A stretch of 64,000 nucleotides of DNA from contig NZ_JADQDB010000003.1 in assembly GCF_015694405.1 (NCBI RefSeq), forward strand, positions 434,001 through 498,000. The letters are read 5' to 3'. This document shows positions 48,985-57,625 of the stretch, one piece after another (position 1 is the stretch's first letter; every line of letters starts with the position of its first letter). The position numbers and the translations under genes were made by a program. The DNA comes from Pelagibacterium limicola. Its GTDB lineage: Bacteria > Pseudomonadota > Alphaproteobacteria > Rhizobiales > Devosiaceae. The notes under the pieces are model-generated. The model ran no database searches. It was not told where the DNA came from and saw only the letters and a list, made by a program, of their open reading frames with translations.

Positions 48985-50028
48985 TCAATGCAACCGCGCT
49001 GCGGCCGCCTCCTCGTGAGCCTCGTCGAGCCCGACCGGCGCGTCTTCGGTAGGGGGCGCGAAGGCGACGCAATCGCGTCCGGCGCGCTTGGCGGTCATGA
49101 CGGCCATGTCGGCCTGGGCGAACCAGTGCACGGCCGACTTGATGGCGGGGTTGAGCGGGGCGACCCCGAAGCTGGCCGTTATCGAGACAACCTCGCCCCC
49201 TGCCCTGAAGCGCAATTTGGCGATCGTTTCGCGCAGTCGCTCGGCGCACTGGCTGGCTTCATAGGCCAGCGTTTCGGGCAGCAGCATGCCGAATTCCTCG
49301 CCGCCGATGCGACCGAAAACGTCGGTCGAGCGCAATGCCTCGCGGCAGCGATTGGCGATGGCCTTGAGCACCTCATCGGCCATTTCAGGGCCCACGGCCT
49401 CGTTGACCTGGGCGAAATTGTCGAGGTCGACGAAGACGAGGCAGGCGGGCCGGTCATAACGGACCGCACGGTCGAATTCGCGCTCGACATCCATCTGGAA
49501 CCGGCGGCGCGTATTGGCGCCGGTCACGAAGTCGAAGCTTTCGGACTGGCGCGTGGCCAGATGAGAGGCGGCGAGCCGGGCCAGATTGACGAGAACGGTC
49601 ACGTCGTCTTCGGAAAATGCGCGGGGCTGGGTATCCATCACGCAGACCGTGCCGAGCGGATATCCGTCAGCGGACACCACGGGCACGCCCATATAGGCCC
49701 TCACCCCGGCCTTGCCCTTGACGAGCTCGAATTGGGAAAACCGCTCTTCGGCAGTCGCATCGGGCACGATCAGCGTCTTGTTGTCGGTGACCGCCCTGGC
49801 ACAGAAGGATTGATCGAGCGGAAGGGGGGCGTCATCGAGCCCGCGCAAGGCGAGGAATGACTGCCGGTTGCGCTCCACCGCGGTGACGGCGCCGATCGGC
49901 ACGCCGAGCGCCGCGCGGGCGATCTTGACGATGCGATCCAGCGCGTCGTCCGCATTGACGCCCGGAATACCGTGACGGAAAAGTGCGGCAATCCTGCCTT
50001 CCTCCCCGGTGTCCTGTTCAATGGCCAT
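48985..50028 (-). CDS. GAF-domain diguanylate cyclase
   Basis: 347-aa soluble signalling enzyme making cyclic di-GMP. Residues 28-160 form a GAF sensor (VKIARAALGVPIGAVTAVER, YMGVPVVSADGYPLGTVCVM). Residues 165-330 are a GGDEF domain with GGEEF intact at 242-246 and an inhibitory I-site RSTD at 233-236, five residues upstream, so activity with product inhibition is expected. It has no membrane segment. The N-terminal GAF opening with Cys76 (DQSFCARAV) is common in stand-alone GAF-GGDEF proteins; the ligand is unknown. Confidence 0.92.
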   Translation of the reverse strand: MAIEQDTGEEGRIAALFRHGIPGVNADDALDRIVKIARAALGVPIGAVTAVERNRQSFLALRGLDDAPLPLDQSFCARAVTDNKTLIVPDATAEERFSQFELVKGKAGVRAYMGVPVVSADGYPLGTVCVMDTQPRAFSEDDVTVLVNLARLAASHLATRQSESFDFVTGANTRRRFQMDVEREFDRAVRYDRPACLVFVDLDNFAQVNEAVGPEMADEVLKAIANRCREALRSTDVFGRIGGEEFGMLLPETLAYEASQCAERLRETIAKLRFRAGGEVVSITASFGVAPLNPAIKSAVHWFAQADMAVMTAKRAGRDCVAFAPPTEDAPVGLDEAHEEAAAARLH

Positions 50029-50106
50029 GTTTGCCTCGGATGATTTTCCACCGCATTTGCTCTAGGCTACCCCCGATTTTAGGAAAAATGAATAACGGCC
50101 CGTCTT

Positions 50107-50604
50107 ATGGTTAGGGAATTGCAAACGGCACAGCCGGCCGCCGTGTCCATTCGGGCGGCAACGCGGGCCGATCTGGGCGCGCTCTGCGCCTTGTGGCGGC
50201 AGTTCAACGCCTGGCTCGATACGCTGGGAGAGCCGGAAAATATCGATCCTGCCTTGTTCGGGGATTTCGAGGCCTTGTGCTTCGGCCCCGAAGCCGTCTG
50301 CGAGGCGGCCATCGCTTTTTCGGGCGATGAGCCCATCGGCTACCTCGTCTACTATTTCGGCATCCGCATGGAACAGGTCGGGGCCGCGCTCTACATCGCG
50401 GACCTGTTCGTGTCCCATGAGGCGCGGGGCCTGGGTGCCGGGCGGGCGCTGATGGAACATGCCCGATCCCTTGCCCTCGCCCGGGGCTGCAAATCCATGC
50501 TCTGGCAGGTCTGGAACCGCAATGCCACCGCCCTCGCCTTCTACCGCGCGCTTGGAGCCGACTGGATCGAGGAAGAACTGACAATGATCTGGCGGCTCGG
50601 GTGA
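50107..50604 (+). CDS. GNAT N-acetyltransferase
   Basis: 165-aa acetyltransferase. The acetyl-CoA-binding motif is FVSHEARGLGAGRALMEHAR, followed by WQVWNRNATALAFYRALGAD, the usual closing unit. The N terminus carries 13 extra residues before the first strand (VSIRAATRADLGALCALWRQ). It resembles the RimI/diamine-acetyltransferase-like group but the acceptor is unknown. It is divergent from the cyclase gene with 78 bases between the starts. Confidence 0.85.
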   Translation: MVRELQTAQPAAVSIRAATRADLGALCALWRQFNAWLDTLGEPENIDPALFGDFEALCFGPEAVCEAAIAFSGDEPIGYLVYYFGIRMEQVGAALYIADLFVSHEARGLGAGRALMEHARSLALARGCKSMLWQVWNRNATALAFYRALGADWIEEELTMIWRLG

Positions 50605-50682
50605 GGCATCTCTCCATTGGCCGCCCCGGCCCAAGGCCGGGGAAGCGATGGGGAAGTCCGACTCCGCCAGTCTATCGCCCGC

Positions 50683-51906
50683 CTAGCGCAGCCGCGAGAG
50701 CAGCATGCTCGAGGGGTAGCCGTCCGGGGTCAGCCCATTGGCGCGCTGGAAGGCGATGATGCCACTGCGGGTCTTGGGGCCGATGACGCCGTCCGGCGTC
50801 CCCACATTATAGCCTCGCGCGTTGAGCAGGCTTTGCAACTCGGTACGCATCGCCTTGTTGAGACCGGTTTCGTTGGATGGAAAGGCCCTCGCGAAGCCGC
50901 CCACACCCAGGATACGGTCGGCGAGGTGGCCGACGGCCAGGGCGTAATTGTTGGAATTGTTGTAGCGCTTGATGACATCGAAATTGTGCGTGAGCAGGAA
51001 AATCGGCCCCTGCGCACCCGATGGCATGAAGATGCGGCCCTGGTCAGAAGGCCTGGGGAATTCGCGTCCGCCCGTGCGGCGCACGCCCATGGCCTGCCAC
51101 TGTGCGAGGCTCTGGCGGTCGATATCCCACGCGCGCCCATAATCGAAATTGCCGGGCAGATCGACTTCGTAGCCCCAGGTCTCGCCGTCGCGCCAGCCAT
51201 GGGACTTGAGATAGTTGGCCGCCGAGGCCAGGGCATCGGGCACCGAATTCCAGATGTCGCGCTTGCCGTTGCCGTTGTAGTCCACGGCATAGGTCACAAA
51301 GCTCGAAGGCATGAACTGGGTATGGCCCATCGCACCGGCCCAGGAGCCGACCATGTTGGAGGGCGCCACGTGTCCGGCCTGAAGGATCTGCAGCGCGGTC
51401 AGAAGTTCGTTCTTGAAAAACGCATAGCGGTACTGACCGTAGGTCAGCGTGGCCAGCGCATGGATCACGTTATTGCCGCCCATATAGGAGCCGTAATTGG
51501 TCTCCATGCCCCAAATGGCCAGCACGACCTCGGGCTGCACGCTCCAGCGTCCGCGCACATTGGCCAGGGTCTGGCTCCATTCGCCACGCATCCGCTGGCC
51601 GGTCGATATGCGCGCCGCGCTCACCGCATCGGCTATGTACTGTCCGGTGGTCTTGACCATTTCCGGCTGCGAGCGGGTGAGGCTCATTATGCGGTCGGAA
51701 GGCGCGAAGCTCGCGAAGGCCTGATCGAAAATGGCGCGCGAGACGCCGCGCGCCTGCGCATCGGGCCAGAGCGAGGACACGAAGTTGGGAACGCTCGCAA
51801 AGGATATGCCGGGCATGGCCAGGCTAGCGCCGGCGCCGAGCGTCAAGGCCAGCGCCTGACGGCGCGAAATACGGGTAAGGTCGGAAACTGGGGCTGTTTT
51901 ACGCAC
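50683..51906 (-). CDS. Lytic murein transglycosylase, MltB/GH103 type
   Basis: 407-aa exported enzyme with a GTG start at 51906. The N terminus has a twin-arginine-like signal (RISRRQALALTLGAGASLAM, cleavage after SFA). The GH103 domain follows, with the catalytic Glu135 in AIWGMETNYGSYMG and the family segments MVGSWAGAMGHTQFMPSSFV and RAWDIDRQSLAQWQAMGVRR. Residues 345-405 are a peptidoglycan-binding domain (LQSLLNARGYNVGTPDGVIG). It cleaves glycan strands in the periplasm to 1,6-anhydro products. No lipobox is seen, so it is soluble rather than lipid-anchored. Confidence 0.92.
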   Translation of the reverse strand: MRKTAPVSDLTRISRRQALALTLGAGASLAMPGISFASVPNFVSSLWPDAQARGVSRAIFDQAFASFAPSDRIMSLTRSQPEMVKTTGQYIADAVSAARISTGQRMRGEWSQTLANVRGRWSVQPEVVLAIWGMETNYGSYMGGNNVIHALATLTYGQYRYAFFKNELLTALQILQAGHVAPSNMVGSWAGAMGHTQFMPSSFVTYAVDYNGNGKRDIWNSVPDALASAANYLKSHGWRDGETWGYEVDLPGNFDYGRAWDIDRQSLAQWQAMGVRRTGGREFPRPSDQGRIFMPSGAQGPIFLLTHNFDVIKRYNNSNNYALAVGHLADRILGVGGFARAFPSNETGLNKAMRTELQSLLNARGYNVGTPDGVIGPKTRSGIIAFQRANGLTPDGYPSSMLLSRLR

Positions 51907-52119
51907 GGTTACACCTACTCGTTATTCGGCCATGCAGGCACATCATGCCTCGCCATTGTGGCGAGAGCCTGTCCGCGCCCCCGAACGGAACAAGCCCTGC
52001 GTCTGGCCGATACTCAACTGAAGCCTCATTTTGCGCCAAGGAATTTAAGAGCGCGTTAAGCACGTTGCGGCGGCCCATCGGGTTACCTACATTTCCGATC
52101 AAACTGCTGTGAGGGGCCC

Positions 52120-52932
52120 ATGACCGACTTCCTGACCCGCGCGGGCCTGACCGCCGACCTTTCCCGTCTCGGGCTTGCGACCGGCGATATCGTGATGGTC
52201 CATGCAGCGCTCAGCAAAATCGGCCGCGTGCTTGGCGGCCCCGACGCGATCATCGGCGCGCTTCGCGATGCCGTGGGGCCGGAAGGCACCATTGCGGCCT
52301 ATTGCGATTGGGATGCGTCTTATGAAGACCTGCTCGACGCGGAGGGGCGGGTGCCCGAGGAATGGCGGGTACATATCCCGCCTTACGATCCTCTCACCTC
52401 GCGTGCGTTCCGCGAAAACGGCTCCTTCCCCGAATTCGTGCGCACAACTCCCGGTGCCGTACGCAGCGCCAATTCCGGCGCCTCAGTTGCCGCCCTCGGC
52501 GCGCGCGCGGACTGGCTCGTCGCAGATCACCCTATCGATTATGGATATGGGCCCGGTTCACCCTTCGCCAAACTGGTCGAGGCCAAGGGCAAGGTGCTGA
52601 TGCTGGGCGCACCGGTCGATACCATGACCCTGATCCACCACGCCGAGCATCTGGCAAATGTGCCGGGCAAGCGCATCAAACGCGCAGAAGTGCCGTACCT
52701 GAGCCCGGCCGGCTTGGAATGGCGGATGATCGAGGAATTCGACACCGGCGATTATCTCTGCCCTGTGCTCGATGATCGCGATTATTTCACCGAAATCGTC
52801 GAGAGCTATCTTGCCAGCGGCAGGGGCACACGCGGCAAGGTCGGGAACGCGCCCTGTGTCCTGGTCGATGCGGCCGGGATACTGCCCTACGCCGTAGCGT
52901 GGCTGGAGCGGGAGACCAAGTCGCCCTCATAG
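52120..52932 (+). CDS. AAC(3)-like aminoglycoside/antibiotic acetyltransferase
   Basis: 270-aa protein of the antibiotic N-acetyltransferase (YokD/AAC(3)) family. Recognisable parts are LGLATGDIVMVHAALSKIGR, the central HPIDYGYGPGSPFAKLVEAK with its conserved His and Ser-Pro, and MLGAPVDTMTLIHHAEHLAN. The usual RSxHPxAS motif reads RSANSGAS, so the histidine usually present there is absent. Chromosomal members in environmental bacteria need not confer resistance. The start ATG 52120 has GAGGGG seven bases upstream. The 213-base gap before it shows no gene. Confidence 0.82.
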   Translation: MTDFLTRAGLTADLSRLGLATGDIVMVHAALSKIGRVLGGPDAIIGALRDAVGPEGTIAAYCDWDASYEDLLDAEGRVPEEWRVHIPPYDPLTSRAFRENGSFPEFVRTTPGAVRSANSGASVAALGARADWLVADHPIDYGYGPGSPFAKLVEAKGKVLMLGAPVDTMTLIHHAEHLANVPGKRIKRAEVPYLSPAGLEWRMIEEFDTGDYLCPVLDDRDYFTEIVESYLASGRGTRGKVGNAPCVLVDAAGILPYAVAWLERETKSPS

Positions 52933-52963
52933 CATCGCCGCACCTCTCTTCCGATCCGTCCGT

Positions 52964-53440
52964 CTAAAGCGACTTGGCCAATACCTCGAGCTGGTCGGCG
53001 CAGGCGCCCCAGCCTTCGTGGAAGCCCATTTTCTCGTGTTCTTCCCGGGTTTCGACGTTCCAGTGCTTGGCGCGGGCGATGTAGCGGGTCTTGCCGCCTT
53101 CGTCGGCGAAGGTCAGCTCGCAGGTGAAGAAGGGCCGCTCGGAGGGTTCCCAGGCTTGGGTGTAGGCGTCGGTGAACACCAGCTTTTCGTTGGGCACGAC
53201 GTCGAGATAGACGCCGGGACTGGGAAATTCGTTGCCGTCGGGATCAGCCATCACGACAAAGCAGGTGCCGCCGGGGCGCACGTCCAGTTCGGCGCGCGGG
53301 GTGCTCCAGGGCTTGGGCGCAAACCATTGGGTGAGCAGATGCGGCTCGGTCCAGCAGCGATAGACCTTGTCCCGCGGTGCATCGAGCAGCCGGTCGAGCA
53401 CGAGTTCGCGGTCGTTACGGGGGGTGGCCTTGATTGTCAT
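52964..53440 (-). CDS. AHSA1/SRPBCC-domain protein
   Basis: 158-aa START-like protein of the activator of Hsp90 ATPase homologue family. The opening NDRELVLDRLLDAPRDKVYR, then CWTEPHLLTQWFAPKPW and ELDVRPGGTCFVVMADPDGN, is characteristic. The C terminus EEHEKMGFHEGWGACADQLE is the family closing helix. It binds a hydrophobic ligand or partner in a deep groove; substrates are unknown. It is divergent from an ArsR-type regulator gene with 184 bases between, and such pairs usually go together, so regulation by that protein is likely. Confidence 0.88.
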   Translation of the reverse strand: MTIKATPRNDRELVLDRLLDAPRDKVYRCWTEPHLLTQWFAPKPWSTPRAELDVRPGGTCFVVMADPDGNEFPSPGVYLDVVPNEKLVFTDAYTQAWEPSERPFFTCELTFADEGGKTRYIARAKHWNVETREEHEKMGFHEGWGACADQLEVLAKSL

Positions 53441-53624
53441 GATTGCCTCCGGGTATCAGCATTGTTCAATGCCCAAAGGACGAACACCGTTCGCCCGCGC
53501 CGACACCCTACCCCACATTTTCCAGCGGTCCATAGGCAAGCGGCGCCAGACGGAGATTCCGCTTGAACTTGACATTGCCCTCCGATTGCATAACCTTAAG
53601 GGTATCAAACCAAACGGTTATAAA

Positions 53625-53972
53625 ATGACGGAATCGGAACGTCTGGACGCCACCTTCATCGCGCTTGCCGATCCCACGCGCCGCGCTATCCTCGCGCGGC
53701 TGATCGAGGGGGAAGCGACGGTGATGGAATTGGCCGAGCCCTTCGACATGAGCCAGCCGGCCATTTCCAAGCATATCAAGATGCTCGAACGCGCGGGGCT
53801 CGTCTCGCGCAGCCGCGACGCGCAGCGGCGGCCGGTCAAGATCGAAGGTCCGGCGCTCAAGGCCGCGACCGACTGGCTGGAAGAATACAGGCAGGTCTGG
53901 GAGCAGAACTACTCCCGGCTCGACGCCCTGCTCGAGGATCTCCAGGCCGCGCAGAGGAGCACCGAGAGCTGA
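53625..53972 (+). CDS. ArsR-family transcriptional regulator
   Basis: 115-aa winged-helix regulator from ATG 53625. The recognition region is AVSKHIKML-like (EPFDMSQPAISKHIKMLERA) after LADPTRRAILARLIEGEATV. No metal-binding cysteine pair is present, so it is of the SdpR-like, non-metal subgroup commonly paired with AHSA1 genes. An AACC/GGTT dyad at about 53610-53620 near its start may be an operator. Its TGA overlaps the next gene's ATG by one base. An in-frame upstream start at 53367 lies within the divergent gene and is rejected. Confidence 0.87.
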   Translation: MTESERLDATFIALADPTRRAILARLIEGEATVMELAEPFDMSQPAISKHIKMLERAGLVSRSRDAQRRPVKIEGPALKAATDWLEEYRQVWEQNYSRLDALLEDLQAAQRSTES

Positions 53973-54697
53973 TGGCCGCGCTCACGGCGGAGGCCGTCAA
54001 GAGCCGCATGGATGCGCTGCAGTCGGACGCCGAAAAGCTGAAATACAACCGCTATTTCAAGCTCGGCACCGGCGAATATGGCGAGGGCGACGTGTTCATG
54101 GGTGTGCGCATGGGCGCGGTGTTCGATCTCGCCAAGGAATTCGTCGCTCTGGACCCTTCTGAGATCGAAATCCTGCTCGAGAGCGAAATCCACGAACACC
54201 GGGCTGCCGCGGTGTCGATCATGGCCAAGCAATACAAGCTCAAGTCCACCACGCCCGAGCGCCGCGAGGAGTTGCACCGGCTCTATCTCCGCCGCCACGA
54301 CCGGATCAACAACTGGGACCTTGTCGACCTGGGCGCCTGGCATGTGATCGGCCCGCATCTGGTGGACGGTCAGCGCACCCTGCTCTACGAGCTTGCGCGG
54401 TCCGCCAGCCAATGGGAGCGTCGCACCGCAATTCTCGCGACCTTCGCCTTTATCAAGCGGGGCGAATTTGCCGACACGCTCGCCATTGCCGAAATCCTTC
54501 TCGATGACCGGGAAGACCTCGTGCACAAGGCCGTAGGCTGGATGCTGCGGTGCATCCCGCAATCGGACCCTGCGCTGATCGCCTTCCTCGACAAATATGC
54601 CGCCACCATGCCGCGGACCATGTTGCGCGCCGCGCTCGAGAAGTTCCCCAACGACCGGCGCACCCACTACATGGAGCGGGCGAAGTCCGGGTCATGA
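53972..54697 (+). CDS. DNA alkylation repair protein, AlkD-like HEAT family
   Basis: 241-aa all-helical protein of the AlkD/DNA_alkylation family. Characteristic parts are KYNRYFKLGTGEYGEGDVFM, GVRMGAVFDLAKEF, SEIHEHRAAAVSIMAKQYK, and the conserved INNWDLVDLGAWHVIG with Trp and Asp expected at the DNA-binding face. DLVHKAVGWMLR continues the HEAT pattern. Members excise N3- and N7-alkylpurines without base flipping. The ATG overlaps the ArsR gene stop by one base, so expression is coupled to the regulator. Confidence 0.88.
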   Translation: MAALTAEAVKSRMDALQSDAEKLKYNRYFKLGTGEYGEGDVFMGVRMGAVFDLAKEFVALDPSEIEILLESEIHEHRAAAVSIMAKQYKLKSTTPERREELHRLYLRRHDRINNWDLVDLGAWHVIGPHLVDGQRTLLYELARSASQWERRTAILATFAFIKRGEFADTLAIAEILLDDREDLVHKAVGWMLRCIPQSDPALIAFLDKYAATMPRTMLRAALEKFPNDRRTHYMERAKSGS

Positions 54698-54750
54698 AGC
54701 AATGAACCAAATCCCCGCATTTCGCGTTTACGTGCGGGGCTCGGGGATAC

Positions 54751-56040
54751 ATGAACCTTCGCAACTTGCTCATCACAAAGCCGGTTCTATTCGGGTTTGG
54801 CATCGCGATAGGCGTGGTCGCCACGCTGCTCACCCTCACCTTTGCGCCTGACAAGCACGAGCTGGAAGCGCCGTTACCCCCGGTTCTTTCGGCAGGCACG
54901 CCAACGTTCTTTCACTCGATGAACGGGCTTTTCGGCTCGGGCATTCTTGGCGGAAACAGCATCGAAACGCTGGTCAACGGCGATGAAATCTTTCCGGCCA
55001 TGCTCGAAGCGATCGCGGGCGCCGAGCGCAGCATCAACTTCGAGACCTATGTGTACTGGAGCGGCGAAATCGGCCAGCGCTTCGCCCACGCCCTTGCGGA
55101 ACGGGCGCGGGCGGGCGTCGAGGTTCGCGTGCTGCTCGACTGGGTGGGCAGCGCCCCGATGGAAGACGACCTCCTCGACATCATGACCGAAGCCGGCGTT
55201 CGCGTCGTACGCTTCCGGCCCGTGCGCTGGTATACCATCGACAAGATCAACAACCGCACCCACCGCAAGATCCTCATCGTGGATGGCCGCACCGCCTTTA
55301 CCGGTGGCGTCGGCATCGCCGATGAATGGCAGGGGGACGCCCGCAATCCCGATGAATGGCGGGAAACGCATTATCGGGTCGAAGGTCCGGTCGTCGGCGA
55401 GTTCCAGGGCGCGTTCGTCCACAACTGGGTGGAAGCGACGCATGAGCAGCTCATGGGCGAGGCGTATTTTCCCGCACCGCAGTCCGCCGGGGAGCGTCAG
55501 GCACAGGTGGTCTATTCGACCACGGGCGAGCGCAACGACATGCACCTGATGACCATGACGGCGCTGGCGTCCGCCCGGCACCATATCCGCATCGGCACGC
55601 CCTATTTCGTCCCGGACGACATTGCGCTGGCGCAGCTGCTCGAGGCCCGCCGGCGCGGGGTCGAAATCGATATTCTCATCCCCGGCGAGCATACCAACAA
55701 GGCCGTCGTGCGCAGCGCCTCGCGCCATTTCTGGGGCGAACTGCTCGAGGCCGGCGTGCGGTTTCACGAATTCGAACCCACCATGTATCACGCCAAGATC
55801 CTGATCGTGGACGATCAGTGGGCCTCGATAGGCTCGGCCAATTTCGACGAGCGCTCGTTCCGGCTCAACGACGAGCTCAACCTCAACGTCCACGATACGG
55901 CCTTTGCCGCCGAGCAGATCGCCCTCTACGACGCCGACCTCGCCCGCGCGCGGCCGGTGACGTTGCAAAGCTGGGAGGACCGCCCGTTCGGGCAGAAGAT
56001 CGCGGATTGGCTGTTTTCCGGGCTGCGCGTCCAGCTTTAG
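54751..56040 (+). CDS. Cardiolipin synthase-type phospholipase D protein
   Basis: 429-aa membrane-anchored enzyme. A single transmembrane segment at residues 11-31 (VLFGFGIAIGVVATLLTL) precedes two PLD domains. HKD motifs are complete: His171-x-Lys173 with Asp178 (THRKILIVDGRTAFTGGVGI) and His347-x-Lys349 with Asp354 (YHAKILIVDDQWASIGSANF). The family joins phosphatidyl groups to make cardiolipin. The single membrane segment resembles ClsB/YbhO-like or alphaproteobacterial variants rather than two-segment ClsA. A convincing neighbour partner is not seen. Confidence 0.88.
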   Translation: MNLRNLLITKPVLFGFGIAIGVVATLLTLTFAPDKHELEAPLPPVLSAGTPTFFHSMNGLFGSGILGGNSIETLVNGDEIFPAMLEAIAGAERSINFETYVYWSGEIGQRFAHALAERARAGVEVRVLLDWVGSAPMEDDLLDIMTEAGVRVVRFRPVRWYTIDKINNRTHRKILIVDGRTAFTGGVGIADEWQGDARNPDEWRETHYRVEGPVVGEFQGAFVHNWVEATHEQLMGEAYFPAPQSAGERQAQVVYSTTGERNDMHLMTMTALASARHHIRIGTPYFVPDDIALAQLLEARRRGVEIDILIPGEHTNKAVVRSASRHFWGELLEAGVRFHEFEPTMYHAKILIVDDQWASIGSANFDERSFRLNDELNLNVHDTAFAAEQIALYDADLARARPVTLQSWEDRPFGQKIADWLFSGLRVQL

Positions 56041-56230
56041 CGCCGGGCGGCTCAGGACCACTTGTTCCATTCCGCCCGAGCGCCAAAGGCCACCAAAATT
56101 TTTTCTCTCGCGTCGTTTCCGCGCAATCGGAAGCCTTGGCGAATGGCGGCATGAGGACTAGGCTTTGAATAATCGGCGGCTCATCCCGAGAGGATTTTTG
56201 CCCGCCCTCAAAGACCTGAAGGTTCCTCCC

Positions 56231-57586
56231 ATGACCACGTCTTCACCGACGGCCCGGCCGTCCAAACCGCTATACGCAAATTTCGGATTCCAGGTGCTGG
56301 TCGCTCTGGTGATCGGCCTTGTCCTCGGTCTCATCGCCCGCGCCATCGGCCCGGTCGACGGCGGGCCGAACTGGCTCGCCCAGACGCTTTCGACCATCGG
56401 CTCCACCTTCGTCACGCTTTTGCGCACGTTGGTGCCGGTGCTCATCTTCACGGCTATCGTTGCCTCCATCGCCAATCTTCGCGAACTCAACAACGCCGCG
56501 CGGCTGGTGTGGCAGACCTTGATCTGGTTCGCCATTACCGCGCTGATCGCGGTTGCCATCGGCATCGCGCTGGGGCTGATCTTCCAGCCCGGCGTCAACA
56601 CCGCGGTCACCGCCGAAGCGGCCCGCCTGCCCTCGCGCACGGGCACATGGCTCGATTTCCTCACCGGGCTGGTCCCGGTCAACATCTTCGGGCTCCAAGC
56701 CTCCACCACGGTACGGGACTCCGGGGCGACGACGAGCCTCAACTTCAACGTCCTGCAGATCCTCGTGCTGTCCATCGCCATCGGTGTCGCCGCGCTCAAG
56801 GTCGGCGACGCGGCCAAGCCGTTCCTCGAATTCAACCGCTCGTTCCTCAAGGTCGTGCTCAAGCTGCTCTGGTGGGTCATCCGGCTCGTTCCGATCGGCA
56901 CCATCGGCCTGCTCGGCAACGCGGTCTATGCCTATGGCTGGGAGACGCTGGCCCAGCTCGGCGTCTACGCGACGGCCATCTATGTCGGGCTCGCCATCGT
57001 GCTCTTCATCGTCTATCCGGCGCTGCTGACCGCGCATGGGCTCAACCCCATCCGCTACTTCCAGGGTGCGTGGCCGGCCATCCAGTTTGCCTTCGTCTCC
57101 CGCTCCTCCATCGGCACGCTGCCAATCACCGAGCGCGTGACGGAAAAGAACCTCGGCGTCCCGCGCGAATATGCATCCTTCGCCGTCCCGCTCGGAGCCA
57201 CCACCAAGATGGATGGCTGCGCCTCGATCTACCCCGCGATCTCGGCGATCTTCGTTGCGCAGTTCTTCGGGATAGAGCTGGGCATCACCGACTATCTGCT
57301 GATCGTCTTCGTCTCCGTGGTCGGTTCGGCTGCCACAGCGGGGTTGACCGGCGCGACGGTCATGCTCACGCTGACCCTTTCGACGTTGGGCCTGCCGCTC
57401 GAAGGTGTGGGGTTGCTGCTGGCCATCGACCCGATCCTCGACATGGGCCGCACGGCGGTCAACGTGGCTGGGCAAGCGCTGGTACCGACCATCGTCGCCA
57501 AGCGCCAGGGCATTCTCGATCAGGATGTCTATGACCGGATCGAGAGCATCGAGGCGCTGGATACGTCGCCGGTAGCGGCTGAATAA
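56231..57586 (+). CDS. Dicarboxylate/amino acid:cation symporter (DAACS)
   Basis: 451-aa transporter of the SDF/GltP family. The start ATG 56231 (MTTSSPTARPSKPLYANFGF) is preferred; a TTG 66 bases earlier is possible but weak. Eight membrane helices and two re-entrant loops are expected. The serine-rich loop reads AFVSRSSIGTLPITERV (in place of the usual SSSxxTLP), and GATTKMDGCASIYPAISAIF and MLTLTLSTLGLPLEGVGLLL correspond to the substrate and ion sites. It imports C4-dicarboxylates, glutamate or serine/threonine with Na+ or H+. A strong terminator follows its stop. Confidence 0.9.
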   Translation: MTTSSPTARPSKPLYANFGFQVLVALVIGLVLGLIARAIGPVDGGPNWLAQTLSTIGSTFVTLLRTLVPVLIFTAIVASIANLRELNNAARLVWQTLIWFAITALIAVAIGIALGLIFQPGVNTAVTAEAARLPSRTGTWLDFLTGLVPVNIFGLQASTTVRDSGATTSLNFNVLQILVLSIAIGVAALKVGDAAKPFLEFNRSFLKVVLKLLWWVIRLVPIGTIGLLGNAVYAYGWETLAQLGVYATAIYVGLAIVLFIVYPALLTAHGLNPIRYFQGAWPAIQFAFVSRSSIGTLPITERVTEKNLGVPREYASFAVPLGATTKMDGCASIYPAISAIFVAQFFGIELGITDYLLIVFVSVVGSAATAGLTGATVMLTLTLSTLGLPLEGVGLLLAIDPILDMGRTAVNVAGQALVPTIVAKRQGILDQDVYDRIESIEALDTSPVAAE

Positions 57587-57595
57587 TTGCCAAGG

Positions 57596-57625
57596 AAAGC
57601 CCCGGACTTGTCCCCGGGGCTTTTT
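57596..57625 (+). terminator. Strong intrinsic terminator between convergent genes
   Basis: AAAGCCCCGG (57596-57605) pairs with CCGGGGCTTT (57614-57623) around an 8-nt loop and runs into TTTTT ending at 57625. It can also serve the minus strand (TTTCCTT), ending the dipeptidase transcript. Confidence 0.9.
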
